In this document: positions 11,172 through 27,471 of the stretch, piece by piece
Position numbering within the stretch: the stretch's first letter is position 1
Layout of the letters: each line of letters starts with the position of its first letter
Source: Boswellia sacra
Lineage: Eukaryota; Streptophyta; Magnoliopsida; Sapindales; Burseraceae
Reading direction: 5' to 3'
Length of the DNA stretch: 64,000 nt
Assembly (NCBI GenBank): GCA_013180625.2
Contig: SNVD02009484.1
Span: forward strand, 186,001 to 250,000
Notes under the pieces: model-generated
Database searches by the model: none
Told to the model about the DNA's origin: nothing
Seen by the model: the letters and a program-made list of their open reading frames with translations, nothing else
Translations under genes and position numbers: made by a program

Positions 11172-13767
11172 CTAATGCTTGAGGAAATGGAGGCACAGAT
11201 GAACATTTGGTTTCTTTTTCACTAGGTGTTGGTTTGGCAACCTTTTCCTGCCTTTTAGAGATCGATTCTTCTTTTTTCTCAAAGGATTAGGAATGTGTTT
11301 TTCAACAACCTTACCATTGCGAAGGGTCATGACTGATTTGGCTTGGTCAAAATAATGGTTACTTGAACTCCCTGCATTTAAGTTAGATTGATCTTTGGGG
11401 TTTTGCAATGTTTGAGAAGGAAATTTCCCTTTTTCTTGGATGCTAAATGTTGATACAAATTTTGCAAGAGTGTCTGACAAATTTGCTAATGTTTGAGCAG
11501 TTTGACTATTGAAAGTCTCTTGCTTTGTAATGAATGAATGCAATGTCTCTTCAAGGTCATTCCTAGGAGGAGGAGCATATGCATGACGTGTTTGAAAAGG
11601 GACTTATGAAGATTGTACATGATTGTTATTTTTTCAACTAAAATTTGGATGATTTCTCCAACCGGGATTGTAGGTTTGTGAGTATGGATTGTGATTTGGC
11701 CTTTTGAAAGTGTTCAAGGCTTGACTTGTTCATGGAGACATTCCCTAAAGGCAGGCAAAGTTGGGCAATCATCAGTAGAATGATCATTACAAATGTGACA
11801 GACAATTTCTTGAATAGAATTTAATTGACCATTCTTTTTCATTTCTAAAGCCTCGACTTTTCAGACTAGGGATGCATATTTGGCTTAAAGGTCATGGTCT
11901 TATCTAAGGTTGTGAATGCCTCTATTGGATGTCGAGGTTAGGGCCTTGCTTGGCACCTCATAGGTGCTAGCAGTGTCCCAATTTTAAGCCTTGTTTGCCA
12001 AGGAATCTAGGTAGTCAATTGCTTTCTCAAGGTCTTTATCTCTAAGGGCACGTTTGGGACTCCGGACTGGACTGGACTGGACTGGACTGAGATTAGGATT
12101 GGGATTAGGATTAGACTAGATTAGACTGGATTACATATAGTGCTATCTTATGTTTGGTGTAGTATGGGACTAGACTATATTAGTATATTATAAACTTTTA
12201 AAACATCTATTTTTAAATATAAACGAATTTAATTTTATTCAAGTTTAATTTATTATTACATCATATTTATAGCTAATTAAATATTTAAATATATTTCAAA
12301 ATTATTTTTGTTTAAAAATAATTAAATATCACTATTTTATGAAAAAGTAAGATTTTTAATATTATTTAATATGAATTTAATAATATTATTTTTTGTTTAT
12401 TATTTATTATATTTCAACTATAATATTATCAATTATAATAAAAATAAAATTATATTACATTTTGAATATAATTTTATGAATTATTATAAAAATAAAAATT
12501 GTATTATAATGGAAAATAAAATATTTATAATAAAAATATTTTATTACATCATTATTTAATATTTAAATATAGTTACAAATTATATTTATTTAAAAAATTA
12601 TTAAATATTAGTATTTTATGAAAAAGTAAGTATTTTAAATATTATTTAATATGAATTTAATAATATTTTATTTTATTCATTATTATATTATATTTTTATT
12701 ATAATATTGTCAATTATAATAAAAATTTATAATATTATGGAGAATAAAATATTTATAATAAAAATTTTATTTATTACATAACAATTAAATATAGCTAAAA
12801 ATTATATTTATTGAAAAGTTGTTAAATATTACTCTTTTATTCAGAATTAAGTATTTTTAATATTATTTAATATAAGTTTAATAATGTTTATTTTTATTTA
12901 TTATTATATTATATTTTAATTATAATATTATAAATTATAATGAAAATAAAAATTTTTGTAAAAGCTTGGGACTATTGAGTCCCATGGTTTCACATGGGAT
13001 AACTTGTCCCATGAGATTGGCACTATTGGGACTAACGATAGTCCAATCCCAATCTCTTCTCAAAATGCCAAACAAGAAATTGGACTATTAATCCCAAAAT
13101 ATAGTCCAATCCTGCATTTGTCCTCCTTCCCAAACGCGCCCTAAATTCTCTGTTATACATTAGCTCCATTAGTTGCCTATCTTGAGGTGTTAACCCTTCA
13201 TAGAAGTGTGCAACTATTCTCCAAGTTTCAAAACTATGGTGAGGGCAGGTGTTAAGTAGTTCCTTATACCTATCCCAACATTGGTAAAGGGTTTCCCCTT
13301 GTATTTGAGTGAAATTGAAAATTTGTCTTTTAAGAGAATTTGTTCTGTGGGTAGGAAAATTTTTTTTTCAAAAATTGTTGTTTCATTTCATCCCATGAAC
13401 TGATGGAATTTGTCCTCAAATTTTGTAGTCATGTTCTATCTTTATCTTTTAAAGAAAAAGGAAAAAGCTTTAATCTAATGGTGTTTATGTTACAATTTGG
13501 GTCACTGTAGGAGTTACACATTTCTTCAAAAATTTTTAAGTGCGAATATGGGTTCTCCATATTAAGGCCATGAATGGTAGGTAGAAGTCCAACAAAACTT
13601 GGTTTGAAATTGAAATGAATTGAATCAAGAGGAGAAACTACACAAGATGGTGCACTAGTCCTTACCGGATTCATATAATCTCTGAGGGTTCTTGGTTGGT
13701 TTTGATCATTTTGTTGGGAACGATTGTCTCCTTCATCCGTGAACCTTTCCACTTGATTGTCGGCCAT
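11172..13767 (-). pseudogene. gypsy 1 gag, interrupted by a MITE and by stops
   Basis: Gag begins at the ATG at 13767 (MADNQVERFTDEG...). It carries the plant gypsy gag phrases TLRDYMNPVRTSAPSCVV, HFNFKPSFVGLLPTIHG and IRLKLFPFSLKDK up to a stop at 13429, then continues in broken frames. A 1096-bp MITE (12046-13141) splits it. Beyond the MITE a zinc knuckle (VCHICNDHSTDDCP, near 11785-11825) has lost two residues of the usual spacing. The rest, down to about 11172, is the hydrophilic gag-protease linker. Not functional. Confidence 0.88.
12046..13141. mobile_element. PIF/Harbinger-like MITE, 1096 bp
   Basis: Terminal inverted repeats GGGCACGTTTGGGA at the left and TCCCAAACGCGCCC at the right flank a very AT-rich body. 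A TAA duplication sits on both sides (12043-12045 and 13142-13144). The TIR sequence and 3-bp TWA-type duplication fit the PIF/Harbinger (Tourist-like) class. There is no transposase. A short ACTGG microsatellite lies at about 12063-12090. The centre (about 12329-12950) is three diverged tandem copies of an AT-rich unit whose first words are ATTTTATGAAAAAGTAAG (near 12331, 12612 and 12832). The sub-terminal regions also form an inverted repeat (GACTGGACT/AGTCCAATC words). Confidence 0.88.
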
Positions 13768-13944
13768 GTTTTCTAAGAAAGATGATGTTTTTCTAACAAG
13801 TCTACCACTAGATGTTCATGACCAAATTTTCATGTAAAAAAGAGAAAAGAAAAGAGAAGAAAAGATGAACAAACGACAAAGAAAAAATTAAGATCTAAAA
13901 TAAGAAAAGAGAATACTTACAATTTTGCACGCCAATTTTTACCT

Positions 13945-13962
13945 TCCTCGGTAACGGTGTCA
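13945..13962 (-). promoter_or_regulatory. Primer-binding site of gypsy 1 (tRNA-Asp type, mutated)
   Basis: On the minus strand, six bases inside the 5' LTR, the sequence reads TGACACCGTTACCGAGGA. The canonical plant site matching the 3' end of tRNA-Asp is TGGCGCCGTTGCCGGGGA. The four differences are all G-to-A, as expected from decay of methylated cytosines on the other strand. The second element (37427-37444) has the equivalent site at the same six-base offset. Confidence 0.75.
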
Positions 13963-13968
13963 AAAACT

Positions 13969-15347
13969 TGACACATCTAAAAAAGGATTATCTCCCAAGT
14001 ATAGGAGCGTCGAAATAATAAACCCGGTGAGACCGGGGTCGATCCACGAGGAAAGGGATTTAGCTATACAAGCTATAAGGTAAGCAAATAGATATGAATA
14101 ATTCAAAGAAATGGCAAGATAATATCAACAAATATAAGTAAAGAACAAGTTCATAAATAATAAATGAGAATAATTAGAATACAAGAGAAATTAACACAAT
14201 AATAATGAAAGCTAAGGTTAGGGGATCCGCCCTTGATATTTCAAACAAGGATAAATAGCGCATTTTAGTTATATGAATTATATTTGTTTCGTTACCAATA
14301 TTTATACCACTTCTTGCAAATGGGTTCAAGCATCCAATGTGTCAATTACCATATGTCTACAACAAATCAAGGTTCCTAACTAGATTCGTGTCGGTAAGGA
14401 AGAACCAAATGACATCTAGAAAGAATCCAAGCATTTGATGTGTCAAAGATTATCTACAATGGATCAAGATCCCCACTTTACAAGTGGTGTCAAGATTGAT
14501 TAAGAAAATAAATATAAAACATATAAAATAAATGACATAAGATTATGATTATTAAGCACATATCAAGGGTTAGAAAATTTTTATTCTCATATCAAGGGTT
14601 TCACCCTTTCACCTTAGCAAGAGAGAAATTAGAAAGACATTATAAAAGAAAGAAAACAAATTGTAAGATAAAGAAGATTTATTAATAGCATAAACAAACA
14701 AGAGAGAAAAACACAATAACAAGATCTCAGCCAATGCCAAGATGCCCTAATGAGTCACAAGGCACCTCTATTTATAAACACATTCAGGGGCAAACTTGTC
14801 AATTTGCAAAGGAATAATTGTCAAATATTAGGCGAACCAACTTTGACCATTGGGATCATTAGGTGCACTAACTTTGACCACGGATTTCAACACTGAATTA
14901 TTGAGAATTTTGATCATATATCTTCATAAAAGTTATAGATATTTCTCTCAGCTTTCTAGAACATATTGATTTGTACCATTTGGATATGTATTTTGAGAGA
15001 TATGGTTAAAATACTGAGGCATGGTCAAGCTAGGCTGTAACTGCAGATAGGTTCACTTTAAGCCCATTTTTGGTCCACTGAGAGCCCGAATTTGATGATG
15101 CTTGTAAAATAAAATCTTGTAGATAATTTAATCAGCTTTCCAAAACATTAAGATTTGTACCATTTTGATCTATAAACAGAAAGTTATACCCATTTTACCG
15201 AACCTACATTAAAACTAAAATTAAGAAAAAGTTAATTCAAAAGATATAAAGACTACAAATATGCTTAAGTTGAGGAATTTAATGACTCTATTAATGCAAT
15301 ATGATGAATTAAACTCTTATTAAACATACATATTTAAGTGTTCATCA
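13969..15347 (-). repeat. 5' LTR of gypsy 1, with promoter
   Basis: This 1379-bp LTR is paired with 3076-4455. On the minus strand it starts TGATGAACAC and ends GATGTGTCA. A TATA box (TATAAATAG, about 14769-14777) would direct transcription leftward into gag. The U3 part holds two or three copies of a module around the words AGCTTTCCAAAACATTAAGA and TTTGGATATGTATTTTGAGAGATATGG (15125-15180 and 14930-15010), which also appears in the copia LTR at 61570-62230. Confidence 0.94.
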
Positions 15348-16430
15348 GCAGTTGCTATTTGTGAAGCAAAAAATGTAAAATCTTAGAGGTGGTTTCTAAG
15401 GCTATTGTTTGTGTATGTAGAAGATAGACAGTCCTGCATTTTCATGTGTGACAGACAAAAATTTTTAGTAGGAGCTATAGAGGAGACCTGGCTAGGAGCT
15501 AAGGCAAGATTTTGTGCAAAACATATATATCAAAACCCGAGAAGCCAGAATGCTAAATTGTACTTGAATAGGTACTTTTGGAGAGCTAGCAGAGTTGCAA
15601 GCAAAAAAGAATCTGATGATGCAATGGCTCAAATACAAAGAATTGCACCCAAGCAATATGATCACCTAAAAGGAATCCAACCTGAGTTATGGTCAAAAGA
15701 CAGGTTTGATACTTTCTCAAAATCAGATCATGTTACTAATAACATGACTGAGTCTTTAATAGTTGGATAGACACTTATCGGAGTCTGTTAATATTAGGTT
15801 TTTGTGAGGGTTATAGAAGGAAGGTCATGAAAAGGCCTAGGCCTAGGCATGAAACAACAATGAATTCGGAAACTCATTTCCCACCAAAGGTGCATGAGAG
15901 GATAGATAAAGCATGTAAGTTAGGCAGATCATATGAAACGATCTGGTGTGGAGAAGACATATATGAGGTCATAACACCTTATAAAATAATTATTGTGAAG
16001 CTAGACAGTAGGACATGTGATTGTGGATTATGGTAGGTTATGGGATTCTATACAGCCATGTAATGCCTTGTCTAAACTTGAGAAGGCTTCCTGTCAGAGA
16101 TTATGTTGATGAGACATTGACAAATGAGAGATACATGATGACTTATCAGGGAATGATAAATCCAATACCAAATAAAAGCATGTGGCCTGAGGTTGAGCCT
16201 GGCAACCTGGATCCACTAGTTATCAGAAGACCCCCTAGTAGGCCTAGAAATGCAAGAAAAAGGGAGCAATAGGAGGGGCCTAAGACATCAAAAATTGGTT
16301 CTTTCAACTATAGTGTTTGCAAACAACTTTGCCATAACAAAAGAACATGTCCTATAAATAAAAGGTCCAAGACTACACAAGTGACCTTTTACAACTTTTT
16401 GTTGTTGAAATACATTAGATATTATATTTA
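15348..16430 (+). pseudogene. MULE (MURA-like) transposase, 3' part, broken
   Basis: This continues the gene cut at 3075, after the second copy of GCAGT. It encodes the rest of the MULE catalytic core: CDRQKFLVGAIEETWLGAKARFCAKHIYQN, then WRASRVASKKES, KQYDHLKGIQPELWSKDRF and NNMTESL, ending at a TAG near 15768. After a frameshift region comes the SWIM zinc-finger (DSRTCDCGLW near 16000-16030, continued in another frame as HVMPCLNL). Then follow PVRDYVDETLTNERYMMTYQGMI and a basic C-terminal tail with a zinc-knuckle remnant (YSVCKQLCHNKRTCP near 16305-16350). Together with 1713-3075 this makes a near-complete but dead autonomous MULE gene. Terminal inverted repeats were not identified. Confidence 0.85.
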
Positions 16431-17223
16431 TTAACCTATATTTAATTCCTTTTATTTTGTAGGGCCAATTTGGAGTAGGAACATCCCAGTAGAATGTAAC
16501 AGCATCCCATGCAAGTCAACCACAACTAGATCACTATGCTTTCAGCAAGATTGGAAATCAGCCATAACCAAGTCAACACCCCATTGAAGATTGAAATGCC
16601 TCATGTCTTTTTCTAAGGTATAAGTTACCAATATCTTGGGTTATATTACTGTATTTATTAAATCATTTGAGATTGTGACAGGTTTTTAATAGCTGCTTTA
16701 TTTTAACAAAAAATGCAGATGAGGTTCTTTTGCAAAACTTTTTTTGATGAAGAATATTTTGGAGAAATTACTTGGTTCTTTTGCAAAACTTCTTTGATGA
16801 TGAATATTTTGGAGAAGTTACTTGGTTCTTTGCTAAACTTTTTTGGGTGTATATATTGGAGAGGTTACTTGGAGGGGAAGCCACATATTGGTTTCGAAAT
16901 TTCTTGACTTAAAGATGAATAGTCAGTTTTTTGTGAGTTACATAGCATATTGAATGCTTTTGGGTAATTGGATGTATGACCTTCTTAATGCCTCAGGTTG
17001 GTCAGACATACCAATCGTCTTTTTGTTTAGCCTAAGACAAAACAATTAACGAGTTTTATGATTGTAACTTATTTTATTTGTTCTCTGGACACATGTTTAT
17101 GTATGTTCTTTGAATTAACAATCTGCCTAAGGAATGTGAATGCTTATTGATAGGAATGCAATTTGTGATGTTATGTTTGTTATTTCAATTCATTGTCATT
17201 GTCATTTCATACATTTCCATCCA
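16431..17223. other. Non-coding stretch after MULE gene
   Basis: There is no credible gene. A direct repeat is visible at about 16730-16840: the phrase TTTTGCAAAACTT...TTTGATGA(A)GAATATTTTGGAGAA(A/G)TTACTTGG occurs twice in tandem, about 56 bases apart, with a third partial copy. The rest is AT-rich and featureless. Confidence 0.5.
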
Positions 17224-17686
17224 TTATATCATTTTACATATAATGGCAGCCATAGCAATCCATATCACAGTAAAGAAAATCCACATACAATGTGATAATG
17301 CTAAGCAATTTTCCCTTCTACCTAATGCAACATCTCTTTCCTTTAAAATTTCCAATTCTATATGCATTTCTGCTCGCATGAGCTCCATGTTGGCAATCCT
17401 TGTCTTCATCAACACCACTTCGTTGTTTGATTCCACATCCAGACTACATTCCTCATCACACTCAAGTTCGGGATTGTATTCTTATGAGTTAGATCGCCAA
17501 AATGTGTAGTAATTGCAGGTCCTCTAAGCACAAAAAGAAAAATATCTTGTTAAGATTCTTGGTAGACTCTGAAATCCTCACCCTTGCTTTTTTATTGCAT
17601 TTACACATTCTATTCTTGTACTTTATGATGCCACCATTAACATCCTTCCTCTCACTATCCTTCCTTCTATCTGAATAGCTGATATT
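17224..17686 (-). pseudogene. GRF-type zinc-finger / coiled-coil / membrane-anchor protein, broken
   Basis: Plants have a family of small proteins with a GRF zinc finger followed by a coiled coil and a C-terminal membrane segment. Here the minus strand from about 17686 gives MCKCNKKARVRISESTKN and NKIFFFLC, which is the first half of a GRF finger (CxC...FFxC). After a one-base slip near 17525 it gives RTCNYYTFWRSNS, a stop (TAA near 17487), then EYNPELECDEECSLDVESNN. The open tail follows (17436-17224): a charged helix (MKTRIANMELMRAEMHIELE...) and a hydrophobic segment (MWIFFTVIWIAMAAIICKMI). The frameshift and stop mark it as a pseudogene, unless the broken part is spliced differently. It is convergent with the MULE gene and may or may not have belonged to that element. 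Confidence 0.65.
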
Positions 17687-18333
17687 TTTCACCTTGAGCT
17701 AGAACTATGGGCCATTCAAGCACTCAACTTAAAACAAGAAAAATGCAAAGCTGCAAGTGCACTTTAGCTCTCAACGGGAACACAATAGAAGGTGGTACAA
17801 TGAGCACTGCATTCTAGCGTTTCGTAGCCATTTAATGCATGCATGTTGAGACTTGACTGCTATACCAAGCAATCCAACGATCTGACTCCACTCAGCTGCA
17901 AGTTGGGTTTTAAAAGCAGGCGTTTACTTATCATTTAACAATAATTATTTTGGACAAAATAAGAATGAATTAATTAAAAATTTTGTTGTTGGAGAGGAAT
18001 TTCGGTGCATCTGTCACATCGTACAATGTATTGATCTAATGAGTATTAGTTAGTTTGGTTTCAACAGTTGATTTGACTGTTGTTTATTGGGTCAGTTTGA
18101 TACGCTGCACGATGCAACGAATACGATGGAGATTTAGTCTTACTGATGTCATAAGTCATAAAAAATTAAAAGATAATGATTGTTTCACCTCATGTCACTT
18201 TTTTTTATGTTGAATAATGTGCTATCAAGGGTATTTATGTAATTTCACAAACAGAACGGAGCTTAATGGTAAGGGTTTTTTTTTTTTTTTTTTTACCTAT
18301 TTTTTAAAACTTGGGGGAAACTGTGCTAGCACC
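17687..18333. other. Intergenic region upstream of the 18.6-kb gene
   Basis: I see no gene. A poly-T run lies at 18275-18292, and short AT-rich and mixed sequence fills the rest. It probably includes upstream regulatory DNA for the gene starting at 18636. Confidence 0.4.
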
Positions 18334-18341
18334 TATAAAAG
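18334..18341 (+). promoter_or_regulatory. Candidate TATA box
   Basis: TATAAAAG stands in an otherwise less AT-rich stretch (ACCTATAAAAGGGCGTCC), about 300 bases before the start codon at 18636. That would give a 5' leader of roughly 270 bases if unspliced. No transcript evidence is available, so this is a sequence-only call. Confidence 0.4.
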
Positions 18342-18635
18342 GGCGTCCAGTATAATTACCCTTTCCGTGAGTGGGTTTGACTTTCAAGTTTTTGATAAAG
18401 AGTAAAATTGTTAGTTCAACGACGAAGCTGATAAATGGTTAACGGAGAGTTAACAGATGTTGTCCGTGGTTTGTTTCTTATAGGCGTTAAGACGGAAACC
18501 TCTGGGTGTTATATGAAACTTCTGGTTAACTTTTGGGTTTTTCTAGATCAATGAATTCAATTAAGAGGGTAAATTTATAAATATTGAAAACAATCTGAAA
18601 TTCTCCGTCGATTTCGATCGAGTGGAGAAGATCCG

Positions 18636-20842
18636 ATGGCTTCTCCTCTACTAGTCGTTCTACTGCTTTTGTTCATTGCTTGCCTTTCATCATCTTCTCT
18701 TCGAATCTCTGTGGCTTACCAACAGTAAGAGATTCACCTCCTTTCTATGCTTATATTTCAATTGATTGATCTAATCAATTTCGATCGCGTTTTTGCAGTA
18801 GTGAAAGCACAGCGGCAGAGAGAAGCGTTGGCCAGAGACTTCTTCTGGGTTTCATAGAAACGCCTCGTGGAAGCAACCGCACTTTTGAATGCTCTCCTTC
18901 TGGTCCTTGCGTTCCCTGTCTCTACTCTGAAAAGGTTCTCTCTCTCTCTCTCTCTTTTTTCAATCGAAGAATTGAATTTAAGAGTTGTCTTCTTTATGGG
19001 TGGATATATGATCTGATTTTGGTTAAATATTTAATTAAGTTTTAAGCTACAGATTCTGTTGTTGAGGCTTACTATTGTTATTTGTTTGTCTCTCTAAGTA
19101 TCAAACTAGATTACGATTTGTATCTTCCTTGTTTGAAAATGATGGAGAATTGGGTACAAATCGGGAATATTGAAAAAAAACCCTTTTACCATGTCGTGTC
19201 ATGGGGGAGTTTGATGCAAAATGTTGATTGGCTATTGGTGCTCATGTTGTTAAATACAATTAAGTTAAAAAAAATTAGAGATATTTGCTTCATTGTCTAG
19301 AATGGCACGTGTAGTTTTTTATTTTTTTTGTTTTCTTGGCTTTGCTTTGCATGTGGAATCATTTAAGTTGTATTATAGTATGCAATTTTCGGTCTCTTTT
19401 CTTTATGTGATTTATTTTGGTCCGTCAATTTAGTTATAGCATTTCTTGTTTCTTGTAGAATGATGAAAAATATCGATGCAGTGAGACTGGGTATCGTATT
19501 CCTTTGAAATGTGTAGAAATTGAGAATGGTTCCAAGGATGAAAATGAGCAAAAAGCAGAAGGTCGGTCTACTCTTGAAATCTCAGTCAATGGTGTAAAAC
19601 CACTTGTTTTGTTGCATGATGCTGAAGATCTCACTACTTCGATAAAGCATAGAAGCTTACTGGTTGCTTCATCTGCAACGGAGGAAAAGGCACAGACTTA
19701 TGTCACATATAGAAGCTGTATACTGTCAGTTAATGAAGAGAAACTTTCAGTAATTGGTTTTGAGGTATGTGTCTTTTCTCTTGTCGCTTTGATTGTGATA
19801 TATGAGTGGCTCTTTATTGACGTGATTACTTTGACTGAAGTCTGCAAATGACAATTAGAACACATTCTGGAACTCTGAAGCGTACTCAAACTTTTCACAC
19901 ACAGTCTTCTGATTGTAGACAAATTTTGAATCCATGACTTTGTAGTGTAAAATTTTCCTCTATAAAATTGGTGTAAAGTCTCATGTCAAGCTTATTATAC
20001 CTTTTATATTATTTTTCTCGCTACATATATGGCAGGATACTAACTTGAAATTCTGCTTCTGCCATGCCACGAAGCCACTATCTTGGTGATGAGAATAAAA
20101 GTAGACTTGATTTATTTATATATACTCCCTTCCATGTTTCTACAGCTATTAACAGCATAATTGACCATCATGTTCCCATTTATGTGTATTTTTTTCATTA
20201 TTTTCCTTGTACAGATATGAATTGAAAACCCATTTCCACATCTTGTTAAGTTTGTAAGGTTTAAAACAATTAGCAGTTTTCTGCAACCTGCTTTGAACTT
20301 GAAGAACTATACTACACGTATGAAGCGTCATTTTATATGTAGTATGCAGCATGATCCTAGGCATTACTTGCTGTCATGGTTGCTTTCTAAATTTATCTTG
20401 TCTAGGAAATATTGTTCTCCCATGGAGGCCTTGGGTATTTTTGGGGAAATTGGCAATACACAGACTTCTCTGGCAAATTTGTTCCAATAAGATAACTGGG
20501 AGTATAAAAAATACTCTATGTATAAGTTTTTGTCTAAAACAGATTAAAGGTCTTCATTAGCTGATTGCTGTGAGCAAAAAAAAGGTGGGGGGTGACGCAC
20601 AAACAAATGCAAGAGTCCTGAATTGAACTAAGTTTTTAATATGCTTACTCATTTATTCGTTGAGAATGTTAACTACAAAAGATAGTTATTAAATGTTAAT
20701 GCTGATACATGTTTTCTTTGCACAGAGCATCGTGTTGTGCTTGTTGCTTATTAGCGGTTCAGTTGTATACTTCAAAAGAAAGCGGACCGTTGCTATGCCA
20801 GGAGTTGGAGGAGGGAGGATACAGGGTAACCCTAGGTTTTAA
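18636..20842 (+). CDS. Conserved-looking secreted / type I membrane protein, unknown function, four exons
   Basis: The exon model is 18636-18724, 18799-18934, 19459-19764 and 20726-20842. All junctions are GT-AG and phases fit (89, 136, 306 and 117 nt), giving 215 residues. Residues 1-27 form a strong signal peptide (MASPLLVVLLLLFIACLSSS). The lumenal/extracellular part holds a small cysteine cluster (C61, C67, C70, C82, C93; CSPSGPCVPC then YRCSETGYRIPLKC) and N-glycosylation sequons (NRT at 56-58, NGS at 98-100). Residues about 178-193 (SIVLCLLLISGSVVYF) form one membrane helix, followed by a basic tail (KRKRTV) and a Gly-rich end. The topology is type I, with a cytosolic C-terminus of about 22 residues. 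I believe similar single-copy proteins occur widely in plants, but I cannot name one and assign no function. The second intron is 524 nt and the third 961 nt. Confidence 0.83.
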
Positions 20843-21917
20843 CTAGAACCTTGCTAATTGATGTAAAGCAAATTAATGGTGAGCATTGAGCTATATATAT
20901 GCAATATTTTTTTTTTTTTGGCTATTTGATTTTGTTCATGAGACGAAATAATTCCTTAATTTTATTTCCTTTTCTTTTTTGGTTTTTGTAACACTAAGAT
21001 GAATTTTCTCTAGAAAGTTGGTGACTGCTCAAATTTGTATCTATCACATGTTGGTAAAAATTCATTAGATCTTCATGGTCAGAAATCTTTTTTTCTCATA
21101 ATTTAATTATCACCTTCTCTTTTCCCTTGCTTCCTCCCATGCCCAATACGGAATTGCTTTTCCAGTTCTGCATTTCCCCGTCAAAAGCTAGCATTATATG
21201 GTTTTGTGCATCTGCAGTGTCTTGTGCTTGCTTAGAATATATTTTGGTCTGCGGTTGTTGGAAATGCAATTTGAACCTTCGGCCGATTTATTTTGTAATG
21301 CTTGAGGTATGGTTTCACTACCTGATTCGTAGCCATTTCTAAAATCATCTGCTGAATTTGAAAGTAGCGTGATTTGAAATTAAATGAAAAAGTAGAGAAT
21401 ATCACAAAGCCACAACCAAAAAAGTACTCATTCTCTCTTAATACAAATTGTAGGTTAGTAGTGCATTATCAACTCAACAGTCAGGAAAAGGAGACATCAA
21501 AAACTATTAAGGCAGTCAAATCCCTTTGCTTTCAGTCCTCTTAATCGACGTTGAAGCAGAGAAAATAATGGGAAAGCCATCTGTTGCGTCTCCAACCGTG
21601 GGGAGAAAGGAAGCTATGTAAGGTGACAAATGCTCCAAGAATCTGCTATCTAATTCGAGGTTGTAAAATTACAGAACAAGATATAACATGTTATTCCCGC
21701 CCTCTTTTGAAAAATATACAAAGACAAAACAGGCTATTGATGCCTTCTGTCAGTACTCCTACAGGATTCCTTGAGCACATCAACAAAGCAGTAGCAGGAC
21801 AACTCCAAACAAAAGAATGATGTTGTCGATCAACCTCAAACAACAAAAGCTCCTCTTTTTTAGGACACATCTACAAAGCAAATAGAAATTACAAACGGAT
21901 GGTGGAAATATGAAAAA
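20843..21917. other. Convergent 3' flanks of the membrane-protein gene and PP2A gene
   Basis: The two genes end toward each other, so this stretch should hold both 3' untranslated regions. No other gene is seen. AATAAA-like signals occur on both strands (for example AAATAA words near 20946), but the cleavage sites cannot be fixed. Short frames at 21127-21342 and 21584-21820 have no recognisable content. Confidence 0.5.

Positions 21918-27471
<5,554 letters not shown>

Larger units (their letters stand above)
3076..15347 (-). mobile_element. Complete Ty3/gypsy LTR retrotransposon (Athila/Diaspora-like), 'gypsy 1'
   Basis: This 12.27 kb element has two near-identical LTRs (3076-4455 and 13969-15347), each running TG to CA, and a perfect GCAGT target duplication. 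Its genes read on the minus strand in the order gag, protease, reverse transcriptase, RNase H, integrase, an unrecognised decayed coding-like stretch, then a LOG-like copy, then the 3' LTR. The primer-binding site next to the right LTR resembles the tRNA-Asp type used by Athila-like plant elements. All coding regions carry stops or frameshifts, so the element cannot move by itself. It lies inside a MULE transposase gene and is itself interrupted in gag by a MITE (12046-13141). The lineage call rests on the gag and primer-site pattern and has not been tested by phylogeny. Confidence 0.95.

Noticed and set aside
12371..12559. Ile/Asn/Tyr-rich frame
   Set aside because: This is AT-rich MITE body sequence in which long open frames occur by composition. 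It has no start context or family match.
1540..17700. Terminal inverted repeats for the MULE
   Set aside because: I compared sequence before 1713 with sequence after 16430 by eye and found no convincing long inverted pair. A proper search is needed, so no MULE boundaries are claimed.
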